Part shown: positions 17,974 through 27,805 of the stretch, piece by piece
Numbering within the stretch: the stretch's first letter is position 1
Layout of the letters: every line of letters begins with the position of its first letter
Assembly: GCA_033856175.1 (NCBI GenBank)
Contig: JAWVFK010000020.1
Span: 1 to 64,000 of the forward strand
Source: JAWVFK01 sp033856175
GTDB lineage: Bacteria; Actinomycetota; Thermoleophilia; Solirubrobacterales; 70-9
Reading direction: 5' to 3'
Length of the DNA stretch: 64,000 nt
Program-made: the position numbers and the translations under genes
Notes under the pieces: model-generated
Told to the model about the DNA's origin: nothing
Seen by the model: the letters and a program-made list of their open reading frames with translations, nothing else
Databases searched by the model: none

Positions 17974-18473
17974 TACGGCGCCACCTTGGGGATTCGGCGC
18001 AGGTGGATCTCGGGGGCGGTGATCGTCAGCTGGCGGTTCTGGCCGAGGAGGTCGACGCGGAGGCGGTAGGCGTCGGCCGGGGCGACATGGCCGGCGTCGT
18101 CGCGGCCGTCCCATTCGAACACCCAGTAGAAGTAGGAGCGCAGCGGCTTGTCGCGGGCGATCGAGCGGATCGTGCGACCGGTCTCATCGACGATCGCGAC
18201 GTTTGCGCGGTCGGGGCGGCTGACCCGGAAGCGCAGATAGGCGACGTCGCGGCGACCGTCGCCGTTGGGGCTGAAGTCCTGGGTCACCCGCACGCGGTCG
18301 AGCAGCAGATCGCGATGCTTGGCCCTCTGCGCGTAGGCAAAGGCGGCCACGGTCGCCACGACGAGGGCGGCGAAGAGGACCGCCGTCAGCCAGCGCGTCG
18401 CCGGCGCTCCAACCGGCGGGCCGGCTTGCCGCATCGGGTCGGGTGAGGCGGCTGCCGGGCTGGGACCCTCCAC
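17973..18473 (-). CDS. Membrane-anchored protein with FlgD-like Ig domain
   Basis: A 166-residue protein with one N-terminal membrane helix (about residues 28-47) and an extracytoplasmic domain. This domain contains VTQDFSPNGDGRRDVAYLRFRVSRP, then VDETGRTIRSI and FEWDGRDDAGHVAPADAYRLRV, a good match to the FlgD/flagellar-hook Ig-like or gliding-motility C-terminal fold. It probably acts as a surface adaptor or structural module. The start codon is GTG with a TAAGCT hexamer 9 nt upstream; Met14 is an alternative. Its stop overlaps the start of the polymerase gene, so it heads that operon. No enzymatic residues are visible. Confidence 0.82.
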   Translation of the reverse strand: MEGPSPAAASPDPMRQAGPPVGAPATRWLTAVLFAALVVATVAAFAYAQRAKHRDLLLDRVRVTQDFSPNGDGRRDVAYLRFRVSRPDRANVAIVDETGRTIRSIARDKPLRSYFYWVFEWDGRDDAGHVAPADAYRLRVDLLGQNRQLTITAPEIHLRRIPKVAP

Positions 18474-18482
18474 GGGACGGCC

Positions 18483-18488
18483 AGCTTA
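18483..18488 (-). promoter_or_regulatory. -10-like hexamer TAAGCT, leaderless promoter candidate
   Basis: On the minus strand TAAGCT is followed by 9 nt and the GTG of the FlgD-like gene at 18473. It would drive the FlgD-like, polymerase and flippase genes. Confidence 0.45.
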
Positions 18489-18531
18489 GGGCCTATCCCG
18501 TCGGCGGGCGTGCCCGCGCGGCGAGCCCGGG

Positions 18532-19464
18532 TCAGGGCGTGAAGGTGCCGGTGGTCGGGGTTGGTGTGGGCGCCGGTGCCGGCGCGCTCGGCACGCCGGT
18601 GGTGGCGCCGGCGGGGACTCGGTCCTGACCGACCACGACGGCGATCTCGGCGCCCTTGGAGACGCTCTGGATCTCGGCCGACATCAGCTCCACGCCCTGG
18701 ACGCCGATCCGCCTGGCGACGTCCTGGGCCTCGGGCTGGTGGCCCCGCCGGTACATCACGACCGTGGTGTCAAAGCTCGACTGGCTGTTGGTCACGGCGC
18801 CGAGCTTGAAGCCGCCGCCGCGAACGTCGTCGCCCACCTTGGCCGCCAGGCCCGGCACGGCCGTGCCGTTGAGCACGGCGACGCGGAGCTTGCCCGGCGA
18901 GCTGGTGCTGCCGGTGCCCTTCTTGGAGCCGGGCTGCTTCGACGCCGTGTTCGTATCGCTGCCACCGCCGCCGAAAACGTGGATCGCTCCAAAGACGATT
19001 GCGAAGAGCAGGATCAGGCCACCGGCGAGGACCACCAGCGACGAGCCCACCTCGGGCAGCCGGCGGCGCTCCGTCGAGTACTCGGTGCGCTCACGCTGCT
19101 GGCGGCGCTCGTCGAGCTCCGCCGCCGCGGCAGCCTCTGCCTCGAGCTGCCACTCCTCCGCCTGGCCGCCGCGGCCGGCGGGGGCGACTGGCATCGGCGG
19201 CGACACGCCCCCCACCGCGGCGCCGACAGGAGCCCCGATCGGCTCGGCGGCGCTTTCGGCGGCGTAGGCGTGCTCCCCGGTCTGCAGCTCGTAGGCGGCG
19301 AGCGCCTCCTCGGCCGCCTCGGCGCGCTCGGGAGCGCGGCCCGCCCAATCGCGCAGCCGGCGGACGTCCCGCGCCTGGGAGAAGTAGAGCACGGCGAGCA
19401 GGGTGATTCCCAGGAACGAGCCCAGGCCTGCGAGCGCGCCGATCGTTTTGATCACGTCGGGCAT
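18532..19464 (-). CDS. LytR C-terminal-domain (LytR_C) membrane protein
   Basis: A 310-residue protein with two hydrophobic segments: one near the N-terminus (about 10-28) and one at about 147-167. Between them is an acidic, Ala/Glu-rich cytoplasmic stretch (about 35-135). After the second helix comes a Gly/Ser/Thr linker and a LytR_C domain (about 195-275): LRVAVLNGTAVPGLAAKVGDDV, FKLGAVTNSQSSFDTTVVMYRRGHQPEAQDVARRIG. The tail is Pro/Thr-rich. LytR_C domains occur in LCP ligases and stand-alone wall proteins; no LCP catalytic domain is present here. Location next to the polysaccharide genes suggests a role in attaching glycan to the wall (inference). A TAAACT hexamer lies 12 nt before the ATG. 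Confidence 0.82.
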   Translation of the reverse strand: MPDVIKTIGALAGLGSFLGITLLAVLYFSQARDVRRLRDWAGRAPERAEAAEEALAAYELQTGEHAYAAESAAEPIGAPVGAAVGGVSPPMPVAPAGRGGQAEEWQLEAEAAAAAELDERRQQRERTEYSTERRRLPEVGSSLVVLAGGLILLFAIVFGAIHVFGGGGSDTNTASKQPGSKKGTGSTSSPGKLRVAVLNGTAVPGLAAKVGDDVRGGGFKLGAVTNSQSSFDTTVVMYRRGHQPEAQDVARRIGVQGVELMSAEIQSVSKGAEIAVVVGQDRVPAGATTGVPSAPAPAPTPTPTTGTFTP

Positions 19465-19528
19465 TCGGGCGGGGTTAGTTTAGAGCGATGAAAGGCGGGC
19501 GCTTGCAGGCAGGAGTCGCTGCAGCCGG

Positions 19529-21421
19529 CTAGGCATCGGCGACGATCTCGGCGGTGTCGCCGTCGCGGTTGGCGACGAGCTCTACGGCGCGCTCGGCGAG
19601 GTGCGTCTCGTCGCCCTCCATCACCAGCCGCTCGAGCGTCGCGACGGTGCGCTGGACCCACTCGGGGTCGAGCGGCGCTCGGCGGACGGCGCGGACGATC
19701 CGGTCGGCCGCGGTCGCCTGCGATCGCTCGTCGCCGTTGAGCAGCTCCTCGTGGATCTTCTCGCCCGGGCGCGGCCCGACGAACTCGATCGCGATGTCGC
19801 GCTCCGGCTCATAGCCGGCCAAGCGGATCATGTTGTGGGCGAGATCGACGATCTTCACCGGCTCGCCCATCTCGAGGACGAAGACCTCGCCCGAGGTCCC
19901 GCCGATGTCGGCGGCGCGGATGACCAGCTGCACCGCCTCCGGGATCGTCATGAAGTAGCGGCTCATCTCCGGGTGGGTGATCGTGATCGGCCCGCCGTGC
20001 TCGATCTGGCTGCGGAAGATCGGCACGACGCTGCCCGACGAGGCGAGGACGTTGCCGAAGCGGACGGTGACGAAGCGCGTGCGCGGGTATTTGTGCCCCG
20101 CCGCCTCGACGATCCACTCGGCCATCGCCTTCGAGGCGCCCATCACGGTCTGCGGGTTGACCGCCTTGTCGGTCGAGATCAGGACGAAGCGCTCGGCGCC
20201 GGAGGCGGCCGCGGTCTCGGCCGTGACCCGCGTCGCGATCGCGTTGTTGCGCACCGCCTCGAGCGGGTTGGCCTCCATCAAGGGCACGTGCTTGTAGGCG
20301 GCGGCGTGAAAGACGACCTCGGGCTTGAAGCGCTGCATCACCTCGAGCATCCGGTCGGCCTCCTTGCAGTCGGCCAGCACCGACTCGACGCGTGTGAAGT
20401 GGCGCTCGCCGACCATCTCCCGGTCGACCTCGAAGAGGTTGTCCTCGGCGTGGTCGAGGAGGACGAGCAGGCGCGGCTTGACGCGGGCGATCTGGCGCGA
20501 GAGCTCGGCGCCGATAGAGCCGCCGGCGCCGGTGACGAGGACGATCCTGTCCTCGAGATAGGCGCCGACCTTGTCGAGCTCCATCCTCACCGGATCGCGG
20601 CCGAGGACGTCCTCGACCTGGACCTCGCGCAGCTGGCGAGTCAGCTGGACGCCGCCGCGCAGCAGCTCGAAGACGGTCGGTAGCGTCCGCACCGGGATCT
20701 GGCGCTCGCGGCAGGCGGCGACGACGCTGCCGCGCAGCGTCCCTGGCGCCGAGGGGATCGCGATGATCACCTCCTCGGGAGCGTGCTCGTCGAGGATCGC
20801 GCCGATCTCGGCGGTCGAGCCAAGGACCCGCAGCCCCAGCAGCTGCATGCCGCGCTTGCGCGGGTCGTCGTCGACGAAGCCGACGGCGCTGGCGCCGAGA
20901 TGGGGGTTTAGCTGCATCTCGCGAACGACCATCTGGCCACCCGAGCCGGCGCCGACGACGACGACGCGGCGGGAGCCGTCCGCGGTCGCGCTGCGAGAGG
21001 GGCGCTCGACGAGCATCCGCACGCCGAGACGGGCGCCGCCGATGAACAGCAGCGTCAGCATGAAGTCCATGATCGCCACCGCTCGCGGCAGGCTGTTGGC
21101 AAACGGCTGGGCGACGGTGAGAACGATCAGCAGGATGCCGCTCGCCGTGGCGACCGCTCGCATGATCGCGCCGAGGTCGTTGAGCCTGAAGTAGCGCCAC
21201 CACGTCCGGTAGAGGCCGAAGGCGGCGAAGACGAGGATCTTGCCGACGACGACGAAGCCGACCGCGTTGGTGAACAGGGCCCAGTAGCGGTGCGGCAGGC
21301 CATGCTGGGCATCGAGGAAGCGCAGCCGGAACGCCAGGTAGAAGGCCGCCGCGACCAGCAGGGCGTCGGCAGCCGCCTGGAGGCCTCGACTGCGGTAAAC
21401 GGGGTGGTTGAGGCGCTCCAC
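19529..21421 (-). CDS. WbpM/CapD/FlaA1-type nucleotide-sugar 4,6-dehydratase/epimerase
   Basis: A 630-residue membrane-bound enzyme of the long WbpM type. Four membrane helices lie within residues 15-135. A CoA-binding-like Rossmann domain follows (VVVVGAGSGGQ at 154-163), then the SDR domain with NAD motif TGAGGSIG (297-304), FHAAAYKHVPLME and the active-site stretch STDKAVNPQTVMGASK. The usual catalytic Tyr is replaced by Met427, with Lys431 kept, which is characteristic of this subfamily. It converts UDP-GlcNAc or a similar sugar to a 4-keto-6-deoxy intermediate for capsule or glycan synthesis. GTG start with TAGACT 9 nt upstream. Confidence 0.93.
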   Translation of the reverse strand: MERLNHPVYRSRGLQAAADALLVAAAFYLAFRLRFLDAQHGLPHRYWALFTNAVGFVVVGKILVFAAFGLYRTWWRYFRLNDLGAIMRAVATASGILLIVLTVAQPFANSLPRAVAIMDFMLTLLFIGGARLGVRMLVERPSRSATADGSRRVVVVGAGSGGQMVVREMQLNPHLGASAVGFVDDDPRKRGMQLLGLRVLGSTAEIGAILDEHAPEEVIIAIPSAPGTLRGSVVAACRERQIPVRTLPTVFELLRGGVQLTRQLREVQVEDVLGRDPVRMELDKVGAYLEDRIVLVTGAGGSIGAELSRQIARVKPRLLVLLDHAEDNLFEVDREMVGERHFTRVESVLADCKEADRMLEVMQRFKPEVVFHAAAYKHVPLMEANPLEAVRNNAIATRVTAETAAASGAERFVLISTDKAVNPQTVMGASKAMAEWIVEAAGHKYPRTRFVTVRFGNVLASSGSVVPIFRSQIEHGGPITITHPEMSRYFMTIPEAVQLVIRAADIGGTSGEVFVLEMGEPVKIVDLAHNMIRLAGYEPERDIAIEFVGPRPGEKIHEELLNGDERSQATAADRIVRAVRRAPLDPEWVQRTVATLERLVMEGDETHLAERAVELVANRDGDTAEIVADA

Positions 21422-21430
21422 GACCCCCCG

Positions 21431-21436
21431 AGTCTA
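21431..21436 (-). promoter_or_regulatory. -10-like hexamer TAGACT, leaderless promoter candidate
   Basis: Minus-strand TAGACT followed by 9 nt and the GTG start of the WbpM-like gene at 21421. Confidence 0.5.
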
Positions 21437-21476
21437 GTGCCGAGGGCCTAAGCTAGCCAGCCCTTTGCCTCCCTGC

Positions 21477-22112
21477 ATGGCAGCTGACATCCTCAATCCG
21501 ATCGTCGATGCGGCGACCAGCTTCATCGACACGGCCGGCCTCGCCGGCGTCTTCGTGCTGATGGCGCTCGAGAGCGCCTGCATCCCGGTGCCGAGCGAGG
21601 CGATCATGCTCTTCGCCGGCTTCAACGTCTCCGCCGGCGAGCTCAGCCTCGTCGGCGTCGTCGTCGCCGGCGTGCTCGGCAACCTCGTCGGCTCCTGGGT
21701 CGCCTACGCCGCCGGCTACTACGGCCGCGTCGAGCTGCTGGAGAAGAGCCGCCTCATCCACGTCGATCGCTCGCAGCTCGAGCGCGCCGATCGCTGGTTC
21801 GGGCGTTATGGCTCGGCAACCGTCCTCTTCACGCGGATGCTGCCGATCGTCCGCACCTTCATCTCGCTGCCGGCCGGGATCGCGCGGATGCCGTTCTGGC
21901 GCTTCACCGCCTTCACGCTGCTGGGCTGCATCCCCTGGGTGCTGATGCTGGCCTTGATCGGCCAGGCGGTCGGCGACCGCTGGGAGCGCTGGCGCGAGCA
22001 CCTGCGCTACGCCGACTACGTCGTCGCCGCCCTCGTCCTCGCCGCCGTCGTCTACCTGCTGCTGCGCCGGCGCCGCAACGGCCGCGTCGCCGAGGAGGCC
22101 TCGACGCCCTGA
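21477..22112 (+). CDS. DedA family membrane protein
   Basis: A 211-residue polytopic protein starting at ATG 21477 (an in-frame TTG 12 nt upstream is less likely). It carries the DedA signatures: VFVLMALESACIPVPSEAIMLFAGF near the N-terminus, VAGVLGNLVGSWVAYAAGYYGR, the FGRYGSATVLFTRMLPIVRTFISLPAGIARMPFWRF core with the conserved Arg and Pro-Gly, and two C-terminal helices. DedA proteins act as lipid scramblases or flippases, including undecaprenyl-phosphate recycling in some members. It overlaps uppP, so its role in returning the undecaprenyl carrier fits its partner. Confidence 0.95.
   Translation: MAADILNPIVDAATSFIDTAGLAGVFVLMALESACIPVPSEAIMLFAGFNVSAGELSLVGVVVAGVLGNLVGSWVAYAAGYYGRVELLEKSRLIHVDRSQLERADRWFGRYGSATVLFTRMLPIVRTFISLPAGIARMPFWRFTAFTLLGCIPWVLMLALIGQAVGDRWERWREHLRYADYVVAALVLAAVVYLLLRRRRNGRVAEEASTP
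22092..22098 (+). promoter_or_regulatory. Shine-Dalgarno GAGGAGG for a CTG start
   Basis: GAGGAGG lies inside the last codons of dedA, 10 nt before CTG at 22109. It is the only feature that defines a start for uppP, because no ATG, GTG or TTG is available at a plausible position. Confidence 0.6.
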
Positions 22113-22989
22113 AGGCCGCCGGGGACATCCCCGCGGCGCAGGCGCTCGCCCTGGGGACGATTCAGGGGCCGGCCGAGCTGCTGCCGATCTCTAGCTCCGC
22201 CCACCTGGCGCTGATCCCCTGGCTCGCCGGCTGGGAGCGCCCCGGCGAGGACCCCGAGCTGCGAAAGAGCTTCGAGGTCGCGCTCCACGCCGGCGCCGCG
22301 GCGGCGCTGCTGATCGGCCAGCGGCAGACGATCGCCCGCGAGCTCGCCGACTTCGACGCTCGCCGAGCCGCCGTCCTCTCGCTGTCGTTCCTCCCCGCCG
22401 CCGCCGCCGGCTACGCCTTCGAGCGGCCGATCGAGCAGCGGCTCGGCGGCCCGCGGGCGACGGCGATCGCGCTGCTCGCCGGCGCGCTGGCGATGGCGCT
22501 CGCCGACCGCACCGCGCAGCTGCGCGGTCACGGCGACGCCGGGCCGGTCGACGGCCTCGCGCTCGGGCTGGCGCAGGCGGCGGCGCTGGCTCCGGGGGTC
22601 TCCCGCAACGGCGCGACGCTCGCGGTGGCGCGCTGGCGCGGCTTCAGCCGCGAGCACGCCAACCTGCTCTCGCGGACCGTCGCCCTGCCGATCATCGTCG
22701 GCGCCAGCCTGCTCAAGGGGACTCGGCTCGCCAGGCGCGGCGTCGATCCCCGGACCTGGCGAACGCTGGCGCTCGGCGCCCTGGCCTCGTTCATCTCGAC
22801 GCTGGGCTCGCAGCGGCTGATCAAGCTCGTCGAGCGCGACCGGGCGCTGTGGCCCTATGCCGCCTACCGGGCGCTGCTCGCCGGCTTCGTCCTCTCGCGG
22901 CTGCGCTCGCGCCGGCCGCCGCCGCCCACGGCCGCCGCCGATCCGGTTCAATCCGCGACGATGCCGGCCGACCTCGTAAAGAAGGACGC

Positions 22990-22993
<4 letters not shown>
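22109..22993 (+). CDS. uppP: Undecaprenyl-diphosphatase UppP (BacA), apparent CTG start
   Basis: Undecaprenyl-pyrophosphate phosphatase, which regenerates the lipid carrier for peptidoglycan and glycan export. From CTG at 22109 (CTGA overlap with the dedA stop, GAGGAGG 10 nt upstream) the 294-residue protein begins MKAAGDIPAAQALALGTIQG, exactly the usual N-terminal length. Motifs: QGPAELLPISSSAHL (Q/E-xxx-E and the conserved Ser/His) near residue 18, and PGVSRNGATLAVARWRGFSREHA, the PGxSR loop with Asn in the usual Ser place. About eight hydrophobic helices. The first usable ATG is at 22493 and would delete the first active-site motif. It overlaps purM by 4 nt (GTGA). Confidence 0.9.
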
Positions 22994-23988
<995 letters not shown>

Positions 23989-23997
23989 CCTGCAGCG

Positions 23998-24651
23998 ATG
24001 CTGATCGCGATCCTCCTCTTCCCCGAGCTGACCGCGCTCGACGCGATCGGGCCCTACGAGGTGCTCTCGCGGCTGCCGGGCGCCGAGGTCCGCTTCGTCG
24101 CCAAGGAGCCTGGGCCGCAGCGCACCGACACCGGCGCCCTGGCACTGAGCGCCGACCACTCGCTCGCCGACGTTCCCAGCCCGGAGATCTTCGTCGTGCC
24201 CGGCGGCGCCGGCACGCGGCCGATGCTCGGCGACGAGGTGACGCTCGACTGGATCCGCCGCGCCCACGAGACGTCGCAGTGGACGACATCGGTCTGCACC
24301 GGCTCGCTCGCGCTCGGCGCCGCCGGCGTGCTCGACGGGCTGCGGGCAACGAGCCACTGGATCTGGAGCGAGTACCTGAGCGCCTTCGGAGCGACCCCGG
24401 TCGACGAGCGCGTCGTCGAGGACGGCAAGGTGATCACCGCCGCCGGCGTCTCGTCGGGGATCGACATGGCGCTGCGGCTGAGCGAGCTGGTCGCCGGCGA
24501 GGAGGTCGCCAGGGCGATCCAGCTCGGCATCGAGTACGACCCGACGCCTCCTTTCGACAGCGGCTCGCCGGCGAAGGCGACGCCGGAGCTCGTCGAGCGG
24601 CTGCGGACGATCGCCCAGAACGATCCGGCAATGCGGATCGATCTCGGCTGA
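23998..24651 (+). CDS. DJ-1/PfpI family protein, isonitrile-hydratase-like
   Basis: A 217-residue cytosolic protein. The DJ-1/PfpI nucleophile elbow is TTSVCTGSLALGAAG with Cys100, and the N-terminal LLFPELTALDAIGPYEVLSRLPG carries the conserved Asp15 and Glu21. IFVVPGGAGTRPML, ATSHWIWSEYL and the terminal IQLGIEYDPTPPFDSGSP closely follow the isonitrile hydratase (InhA) subfamily, where Asp, Cys and the following Thr are needed to hydrate isonitriles to N-formamides. No AraC DNA-binding domain is attached. Substrate assignment is by resemblance; other members are chaperones or glyoxalases. Transcription is probably independent of purM. Confidence 0.87.
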   Translation: MLIAILLFPELTALDAIGPYEVLSRLPGAEVRFVAKEPGPQRTDTGALALSADHSLADVPSPEIFVVPGGAGTRPMLGDEVTLDWIRRAHETSQWTTSVCTGSLALGAAGVLDGLRATSHWIWSEYLSAFGATPVDERVVEDGKVITAAGVSSGIDMALRLSELVAGEEVARAIQLGIEYDPTPPFDSGSPAKATPELVERLRTIAQNDPAMRIDLG

Positions 24652-24698
24652 TCGCCGTGGCCGGCGCGACATTCAGGAGGGCGTCAGGTCTCGCTACC

Positions 24699-24704
24699 TA
24701 GCCT
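24699..24704 (+). promoter_or_regulatory. -10-like hexamer TAGCCT, leaderless promoter candidate
   Basis: TAGCCT, 6 nt and then the ATG at 24711. The spacing is identical to that in front of the preceding gene. Confidence 0.5.
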
Positions 24705-24710
24705 GAGCCG

Positions 24711-26231
24711 ATGGGCGCGGCGACAGAGGGGGCGGGCCGCGCGTCTCTGACCGGGCGCCGGCCCTCGCCTGAGTTGCTGGCGCTGGCCGCGATCGTCGTC
24801 CTCGGCGCCGCGATTCGCTTTGCCACCCTCGACCTGCAGAGCTTCCGCCACGACGAGGCGGTAACGGCGGCGCGAATTCTCCATCCCAGCCTCTTCGCGA
24901 CGCTCGGCGAGGTTCCCGGCAGCGAATCGAACCCGCCCCTGTACTACGCGATCGCCTGGCTGTGGTCGCGGCTCCTCGGCACGGGCGAGGTCGGCCTGCG
25001 TTCGCTCTCGGCGCTCTGCGGCGTCGCGACGATCCCGATCGTCTACCTGATCGCCAAGCGGGCGCTATCGACCCGCGCCGGCGTCATCGCCGCGGCGATC
25101 ATCGCCACGAACCCGATCCTCGTCTGGTATTCGCAGGACGCCCGCAACTACTCGCTGCTGGTGCTGCTCTGCGCCGCCTCGCTGCTCTGCATGCTGGGGG
25201 CGCTCGAACAGCCGACGCGGCGGCGGCTCGCGGCCTGGGCCGTTGTCTCGGCGTTGGCCCTGGCGACCCATTACTTCGCCGCCTTCCTGATCGCCGGCGA
25301 AGCCGCGATCCTGCTGCGGCGCGGAAGCGACCGTCGTCGGGCGGTGGCGGCGGTGGCCGCCGTCGCCACCATCGGCCTGGCGCTGGTGCCGCTGGCGCTC
25401 AGCCAGGCGGACTCGCGCAACAACTTCATCGGCCACACCCCTCTGCTCGGCCGCGTGGCCGGCCTGGGGGTCAAGTTCCTCGCCGGCGAGGGGCGGGGCG
25501 CCGGCGGCGGCACGGTCGACGGGCTCTATGCCGCCGTGCCCGCGATGCTGGTGCTCGCCGCCGCCGTCGCGCTGCTGATGATCCCGGCAGCGCGCAGAGC
25601 AGCCGGGATGAGGCTGCTTGCGATCCTGGCGGCGACAGCCTTCCTCCTGCCGGTCTGCCTGGCGCTGGCCGGGACCGACTATGTCGACGCCCGCAACCTG
25701 CTGCCGGCCCTGCTGCCATTGGCGCTGCTGGTCGGGGCCGGCTTCGACGCTCCCCGCGCCGGCGCCGGCAGGCTGCTGGGAACAGCCCTCGCGCTGGGCC
25801 TCTGCGCCTACTCGATCGCCTTCGTCGTCTACTTCGACAGCCATCCCCGGCTGCAGCGCGAGGACTGGCGATCGGTGGCGAGGGCAATCGGCCCGACCGA
25901 CGCACCGCGGCTGATCCTCGCCCCGGGCTACGGAAACGCCGGGCTGAGCTACTACCTGGGCGCCCGGCCGCTCGGCGCGACGCCGAGCGCCGCTGTCAGG
26001 GAGGTCGTGATCGTCGGCTGGACCTCGCCGAGCCCGGCGGCCGTTCGGCGGCTGTCTCCGGCGCTGCGGCCAACCGAGCAGCGGCCGGTGTCCTACGACT
26101 TCTCGCTGACCAGACTGCGCTCGCCGCGACCGCTGAGAGTCTCGGCCCGAGCCAGAACGGCGCTCGGCCTCGTCGCCGGCAATCGGCGTGCCGTCGCCTT
26201 CGAGCAGCCGGCGGCGGCGCCCGCCCGCTGA
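24711..26231 (+). CDS. GT39/ArnT-like membrane glycosyltransferase
   Basis: A 506-residue polytopic protein with about ten hydrophobic helices. The first extracytoplasmic loop contains LQSFRHDEAVTAARI, with the acidic pair (Asp-Glu) used by PMT/ArnT/GT39 enzymes for catalysis and metal binding, followed by NPPLYYAIAWLW and later FVWYSQDARNYSL-like text (ILVWYSQDARNYSLLVLL). Such enzymes move a sugar from a polyprenyl-phosphate donor to lipid or protein outside the membrane. The C-terminal soluble part (about 385-506) has no recognised domain. It fits a wall-glycan role near dedA/uppP; the acceptor is unknown. Confidence 0.87.
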   Translation: MGAATEGAGRASLTGRRPSPELLALAAIVVLGAAIRFATLDLQSFRHDEAVTAARILHPSLFATLGEVPGSESNPPLYYAIAWLWSRLLGTGEVGLRSLSALCGVATIPIVYLIAKRALSTRAGVIAAAIIATNPILVWYSQDARNYSLLVLLCAASLLCMLGALEQPTRRRLAAWAVVSALALATHYFAAFLIAGEAAILLRRGSDRRRAVAAVAAVATIGLALVPLALSQADSRNNFIGHTPLLGRVAGLGVKFLAGEGRGAGGGTVDGLYAAVPAMLVLAAAVALLMIPAARRAAGMRLLAILAATAFLLPVCLALAGTDYVDARNLLPALLPLALLVGAGFDAPRAGAGRLLGTALALGLCAYSIAFVVYFDSHPRLQREDWRSVARAIGPTDAPRLILAPGYGNAGLSYYLGARPLGATPSAAVREVVIVGWTSPSPAAVRRLSPALRPTEQRPVSYDFSLTRLRSPRPLRVSARARTALGLVAGNRRAVAFEQPAAAPAR

Positions 26232-26270
26232 CCGACCGGGCCGAATCGGGCTCCGATCAGCCATGATTTC

Positions 26271-27794
26271 GTGCAGGGCCGTCCAGGGGAGGCGGCCGCC
26301 ACGGCAGTTGACGAAAATAGGCAGACGGTGGAGTCGCGAACGTCATCGGTGATCGGCACGGTTCTCTCGAACCGCTACCGCCTCAACGCCAAGCTCGGCT
26401 CGGGCGGGATGTCGACGGTCTATCTGGCTCACGACCGCACGCTCGACCGCGAGGTCGCGATCAAGGTCCTAAACCACGAGCTCTCCGAGCAGCCGGGCCA
26501 CGAGGAGCGCTTCAAGCGCGAGGCCCGCGACATGGCCAAGCTCTCGCACGCCAACGTCGTCTCGGTCATCGACGCCGGCGAGGACGACGGCCGTCGCTAC
26601 ATCGTCTTCGAGTGCATCGACGGCGAGACGCTGAAGCGGCGGATCAACCGGCTCGGCCAGCTGCCGGCCGACGAGGCCGCCGCCTACGCGATCGAGATCG
26701 GCCGTGCCCTGCAGGCGGCCCACGAGCGCAAGATCGTCCATCGCGACGTCAAGCCGCAGAACGTCCTCATCGACCGCGACGGCCGCGCCAAGCTGACCGA
26801 CTTCGGCATCGCCCGCACGCTCGGCCGCGCCGGGCTGACGGTGACCGGCCGCATCCTCGGCACGACCGACTACGTCTCGCCGGAGCAGGCGATGGGCGAG
26901 GACGTCGACGAGCGCTCCGACATCTACTCGCTCGGCGTCGTCCTCTACGAGATGCTGATCGGCGACGTCCCCTTCCAGGCCGACTCGATGGTCGCCGTGG
27001 CGATGAAGCACATCCACGAGCCGCTGCCCAACGTCCAGCTGCAGCGCTCCGAGGTCTCCTCGGCCCTGGCGGCGGTGATCGAGAGGGCGACCGAGAAGGA
27101 TCCGCGACGCCGCTATCGCAACATGGCCGAGATGCTGGCCGCGCTCGAGACCGCGCTCGAGGTCGAGGTCTCGCGCGGCGGCGGCGTGCCCCATGGCGAG
27201 GCGACGGCCGTGCTCGAATCGGTCCCCGAGGCACAGCGGATCATCAAGCCGCAGCGCTCATCCCGGGCCGGCCTCGTGATGGCGGCTATCGGCATCGGCC
27301 TGATCGTCGGCATCCTTCTGGTGACCAATGGCGGCCCGTCGAATCCCCGTGACAGCGGCCTGCTGCGAGCGGTTGCCGCCCACGACTTCGACCCCTACGC
27401 CACCGACGGCAACCCGGTTGAGCACCCCGAAGAGACCGGCCTGGCGATCGACGGCAACCCGACGAACACAGGCTGGGAGACGGAGACCTACAGGGGCGGC
27501 AACCTCGGCAAGCTCGGCGTCGGGCTCTACATCGACGCCGGCCACCCGGTGACCGCCCGCGCCGTGGCGCTGCGGACGTCCGCCCCCGGCTGGAGCGCGG
27601 AGCTGCGCGCCGCCGACGCGGTCCCCGACTCGATCGAAGGCTGGGGCACCCCGATCGGCAGCGCTCCTTCCGTCCGGCCAGAGCAGCGGATCGACGTCGC
27701 CAGCCCAGCCCCCCACCGCTACTACCTCATCTGGATCACCCAGCTGCCCGCGTCGGGGCAGGCGACGATCGAGGACGTCAGGCTCGTCCGCTAG
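26271..27794 (+). CDS. Ser/Thr protein kinase with extracellular discoidin-like domain
   Basis: A 507-residue transmembrane kinase. The kinase domain covers about residues 34-295: glycine loop GSGGMS (43-48), Lys65 in VAIK, HRD 157-159, DFG 177-179, YVSPEQA and the terminal DPRRRYRN. A juxtamembrane linker leads to a helix at about 333-352. The outside part (about 365-507) reads DFDPYATDGNPVEHPEETGLAIDGNPTNTGWETE, an F5/8 type C (discoidin)-like fold often found after a membrane helix in actinobacterial kinases and MurJ homologues, probably binding a carbohydrate. The GTG at 26271 is used; an in-frame GTG at about 26328 is equally possible because the kinase begins after it. It converges with ddl 11 bp away. 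Confidence 0.92.
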   Translation: MQGRPGEAAATAVDENRQTVESRTSSVIGTVLSNRYRLNAKLGSGGMSTVYLAHDRTLDREVAIKVLNHELSEQPGHEERFKREARDMAKLSHANVVSVIDAGEDDGRRYIVFECIDGETLKRRINRLGQLPADEAAAYAIEIGRALQAAHERKIVHRDVKPQNVLIDRDGRAKLTDFGIARTLGRAGLTVTGRILGTTDYVSPEQAMGEDVDERSDIYSLGVVLYEMLIGDVPFQADSMVAVAMKHIHEPLPNVQLQRSEVSSALAAVIERATEKDPRRRYRNMAEMLAALETALEVEVSRGGGVPHGEATAVLESVPEAQRIIKPQRSSRAGLVMAAIGIGLIVGILLVTNGGPSNPRDSGLLRAVAAHDFDPYATDGNPVEHPEETGLAIDGNPTNTGWETETYRGGNLGKLGVGLYIDAGHPVTARAVALRTSAPGWSAELRAADAVPDSIEGWGTPIGSAPSVRPEQRIDVASPAPHRYYLIWITQLPASGQATIEDVRLVR

Positions 27795-27805
27795 TTCGAG
27801 TCCGC

